Assembly (NCBI GenBank): GCA_041583495.1
Contig: JBFHFS010000027.1
Coordinates: forward strand, 1 to 64,000
Length of the DNA stretch: 64,000 nt
Direction: 5' to 3'
From: JBFHFS01 sp041583495
Lineage (GTDB): Bacteria > Bacteroidota > Bacteroidia > Bacteroidales > Marinilabiliaceae
Shown: positions 61,816-64,000 of the stretch, piece after piece
Numbering within the stretch: position 1 is the first letter of the stretch
How the letters are laid out: each line of letters starts with the position of its first letter
Notes under the pieces: generated by a model
Told to the model about the DNA's origin: nothing
The model's input: the letters and a program-made list of their open reading frames with translations, nothing else
Database searches by the model: none
Position numbers and translations under genes: made by a program

Positions 61816-62694
61816 TCAATTTCTCTTATCTGCTCCCCACATCAACTTGTTGCGCAAAGTGGCATAAAAATTTTGATTCTCGCGTTCCACGACCTTAATG
61901 GTAAAGTCTGCTTTTCTTATTTTAAGCTCCAATGAATCATCCACCACCCTGCTTCTTGAATCCAGAGAGGCAAGAAATTTGCCTCCCCGTCCTTCAATCT
62001 TAAGGGTCAGCTCCATTTCATCGGGAAACACCAGAGGTCTGACAGTAAGGTTATGGGGAGCAATAGGGGTAATAATAATCCCCCGGGACGAAGGATGCAT
62101 GATGGGCCCGCCCACACTGAGCGAATAGGCTGTGGAGCCTGTGGGAGTGCTGACGATGAGCCCGTCGGCCCAATAGGAGTTTAAAAATTCATGGTTCAGA
62201 TAAGTATGGATCGTAATCATGGAGGAGCTATCACGTTTGTGTACCGCCACCTCGTTTAGTGCGTACCCAAAATCGCCCATCAACCCATGGGGATGGGTCA
62301 GTTCGAGCAACGAGAGTTCCTGAATCCGGTAGCGACCTTCCAATATCTCGTCCAAGGCACAAATTAAATCCTTCTGAGAAATATCGGCCAGAAAGCCCAG
62401 CCTGCCACTGTTAATTCCAACCATCGGGATGCCTTTGTCCCGGACAAAAGTAACGGCCTGCAGAAAGGTTCCATCCCCGCCAATACTAAACAACATATCA
62501 ACCGAGGGCATCTCTCCGGGATGGGAAAAGGTGGTTATCTTTCCCAGATCCATCTTGACTTCGCTCAGCAAAAAATCATTAAAGGGTTTGTAGAGGTTGA
62601 TTTTAACCCCCTTTTTTTCGAAGAAGTGAAACAACTCTATGCAGCTTGCATTAAAGGCCTGACCAAAACGTTTCCCAAATATGGCAATTTCCAT
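61816..62694 (-). CDS. nadK: NAD kinase
   Basis: This 292-residue enzyme phosphorylates NAD to NADP. It has FSIGGDGTFLQAVTF with the GGDG motif, NSGRLGFLAD, the ALNEVAVHKRDSSSMI segment and the TPTGSTAYSLSVGGPI signature. The length and motifs are typical. It belongs to the same operon as the CBS and DUF6089 genes. Confidence 0.96.
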   Translation of the reverse strand: MEIAIFGKRFGQAFNASCIELFHFFEKKGVKINLYKPFNDFLLSEVKMDLGKITTFSHPGEMPSVDMLFSIGGDGTFLQAVTFVRDKGIPMVGINSGRLGFLADISQKDLICALDEILEGRYRIQELSLLELTHPHGLMGDFGYALNEVAVHKRDSSSMITIHTYLNHEFLNSYWADGLIVSTPTGSTAYSLSVGGPIMHPSSRGIIITPIAPHNLTVRPLVFPDEMELTLKIEGRGGKFLASLDSRSRVVDDSLELKIRKADFTIKVVERENQNFYATLRNKLMWGADKRN

Positions 62695-62726
62695 TTTTTT
62701 TTAGCGAAGATAAGTATTTTAAGGCA

Positions 62727-63392
62727 TTACACATCCAGATATCTCATCAACGACTCATAGTTACGCCGGGCGGTATCGTCCATCTGACTCTCTCCCACAT
62801 AGGAGGCTACGACCTTATAACGATAACGCTCAAAAGCACTTAACACGCCCTGCAAGTCACTCCGATTCAGTTTTATGGTCACCTTTACCAAACTGGTATC
62901 GGTACTTTGCGAAGCATAGAGGCTTAAAATTTTTGCATCGGCATCTTCTACCAAACGGGCGATCTCGGAAAGCGCATAATCCCTGGCGCCCAACTCCAAC
63001 TCCACAATACCTCCGGGGGTTGAGGCAGCAATCAATTCTGAGAAATAATGAATAAGATCGTTCTGGGTAATCACCCCATAATACTCTTTATCCGGGTTGA
63101 GTACGGGCACCAAAGTTAATTTGAGGCGGGCAGCAATCTCAATCACATCGTAAATATGCTGTTGGAAATACACATAGGGAGTCATCAACGACAACCGGTG
63201 ATTACCCAGGGGCTCATCTGCCGCGTTTAAATCGTAGATGTCTGAATCGGAAATTAAGCCCAGAAACACATTATTATTCACAATGGGCAGATGGGACACC
63301 CTAAAGGCCTCCATCCAATTCAACGCCTCAAGGCCTGTGTCAGAGGTCTTAAGAGCGGGTACCACCTCAGATATTAAATCTTTTGCCAGCAT
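62727..63392 (-). CDS. CBS-pair protein with C-terminal ACT-like domain
   Basis: This 221-residue protein has two CBS repeats at about residues 1-118 (SHLPIVNNNVFLGLISDSDI; LVPVLNPDKEYYGVITQNDL). A ferredoxin-like ACT-type domain lies at about 130-210 (VELELGARDYALSEIARLVED). It probably senses an adenosine ligand. The first gene of the envelope operon, it is divergent from pdxJ, with 174 bases between. Confidence 0.88.
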   Translation of the reverse strand: MLAKDLISEVVPALKTSDTGLEALNWMEAFRVSHLPIVNNNVFLGLISDSDIYDLNAADEPLGNHRLSLMTPYVYFQQHIYDVIEIAARLKLTLVPVLNPDKEYYGVITQNDLIHYFSELIAASTPGGIVELELGARDYALSEIARLVEDADAKILSLYASQSTDTSLVKVTIKLNRSDLQGVLSAFERYRYKVVASYVGESQMDDTARRNYESLMRYLDV

Positions 63393-63566
63393 AGAATCCG
63401 GAATAAAGAATTAGTTTTTAGATTTGCAGTCTAATTTTAACCCAAGAACAATGCCAAAACCATTGTTTTTTGTGAAATTTACTCTTAAATTATTGAATGA
63501 ACAAATACACCGTCGATTGGTTTTCAATGTTTGACCTTTGCCTCGGAGAATTAAGTCACCACAATC

Positions 63567-64000
63567 ATGACAAAACTTAGCGTTAACATTAATAAGATAG
63601 CCACCCTGCGCAACGCACGAGGCAATGACATGCCCAATGTGCTCAAGGCGGCGATAGATGTTCAGGCTTTCGGTGCCAATGGGGTAACGGTTCATCCCCG
63701 GCCCGATCAACGGCACATTACCTACAAGGATGTTTTCGACATCCGCCCCATCATAAAAACCGAATTCAACATAGAGGGTTATCCATCTCCCGAGTTTATC
63801 AAGCTGGTTAAGTCGGTGAAACCCCATCAGGTCACCCTGGTTCCCGATCCACCCGAGGCACTGACCTCTAATGCCGGATGGGATACCATAACCCATCAAT
63901 CCTTTCTACAGGACGTAATCGCCGAGTTGAGCGAATCAGGCATTCGCACCTCAATATTTATTGATACCAATCCCGACTTTATTGTAAACGCCTGTAAAAC
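63567..64000 (+). CDS. pdxJ: Pyridoxine 5'-phosphate synthase, partial
   Basis: The plus-strand frame from the ATG at 63567 runs off the right edge (about 144 codons). It reads MTKLSVNINKIATLRNARG, then GANGVTVHPRPDQRHI with the conserved HPRPDxRHI motif, and VTLVPDPPEALTSNAGWD. PdxJ joins 1-deoxyxylulose 5-phosphate and an aminoacetone phosphate in vitamin B6 synthesis. The minus-strand frame in the same place is a shadow of this gene. Confidence 0.95.
   Translation, partial: MTKLSVNINKIATLRNARGNDMPNVLKAAIDVQAFGANGVTVHPRPDQRHITYKDVFDIRPIIKTEFNIEGYPSPEFIKLVKSVKPHQVTLVPDPPEALTSNAGWDTITHQSFLQDVIAELSESGIRTSIFIDTNPDFIVNACK

Noticed and set aside
63411..63899. Minus-strand open frame of 162 codons
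   Set aside because: It lies opposite pdxJ, whose HPRPDxRHI motif is unmistakable on the plus strand.
1..64000. CRISPR array, insertion sequences or rRNA genes
   Set aside because: No regularly spaced direct repeats, transposase genes or rRNA sequences were seen on either strand.

Overview
The window comes from a Bacteroidota chromosome, most likely a marine or sediment member of the Bacteroidales/Marinilabiliales; that placement is an inference. The evidence is a SusC/SusD pair, the operon CBS protein-NAD kinase-DUF6089-UppS-BamA-OmpH(x3)-MurI, a KorAB 2-oxoacid:ferredoxin oxidoreductase, and several promoters of the Bacteroidota type (TTTG, about 20 bases, TAnnTTTG). The left 27.5 kb is prophage and looks more AT-rich than the rest; the right 36.5 kb is ordinary chromosome.

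Prophage, about 1-27,500. A tyrosine integrase (26142-27404) lies beside the 3' end of a tRNA-Thr(CGT) gene. Leftwards come a pentapeptide-repeat membrane protein, three plus-strand accessory genes, a C1/S24-type repressor, and a divergent early operon starting from a promoter that overlaps an inverted-repeat operator. The early operon carries a Cro-like protein, a LuxR-type regulator and small DNA-binding proteins. A 560-base untranslated stretch follows, holding a tRNA-like element whose anticodon arm is abnormal. Next are a RecT-like annealing protein, a coiled-coil protein, a PD-(D/E)XK nuclease, NinG, a KilA-N antirepressor, an SNF2 helicase, SSB, an initiator carrying iteron-like repeats inside its gene, a DnaC-like loader, a PP-loop/PAPS-reductase-like protein and a C5-methyltransferase-like protein. 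The packaging module is small and large terminase, portal, and a MuF protein fused to a zincin-like domain. It ends in a terminator with no capsid or tail genes in view. Left of the terminator are a Panacea-domain toxin-antitoxin-like pair and the start of an HsdR_N-type restriction or methylation gene. No left attachment site was found, so the prophage probably continues beyond the window.

Chromosome, 27,600-64,000. It starts with endonuclease III, an outer-membrane transporter-like protein and a ZupT-type zinc transporter. A loose cluster for phosphoester and glycerol-3-phosphate use follows: an exported HAD phosphatase, GlpT, a HAD-IIA phosphatase, GlpD divergent from a DeoR-type regulator, alkaline phosphatase and a sulfatase. 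A SusCD pair and a MORN protein sit inside this cluster. Then come a 1-Cys peroxiredoxin, a SagB-like nitroreductase, a Kef-type antiporter, KorAB and a gamma-carbonic anhydrase. Last is the cell-envelope operon (CBS, nadK, DUF6089, uppS, bamA, three ompH genes, murI), with pdxJ divergent and cut by the window edge.

The least ordinary items are the tRNA-like element, the Panacea pair with an unassigned toxin, the PP-loop/methyltransferase pair, the MuF-zincin fusion with a small gene overlapping its end, and the iterons inside the initiator gene.
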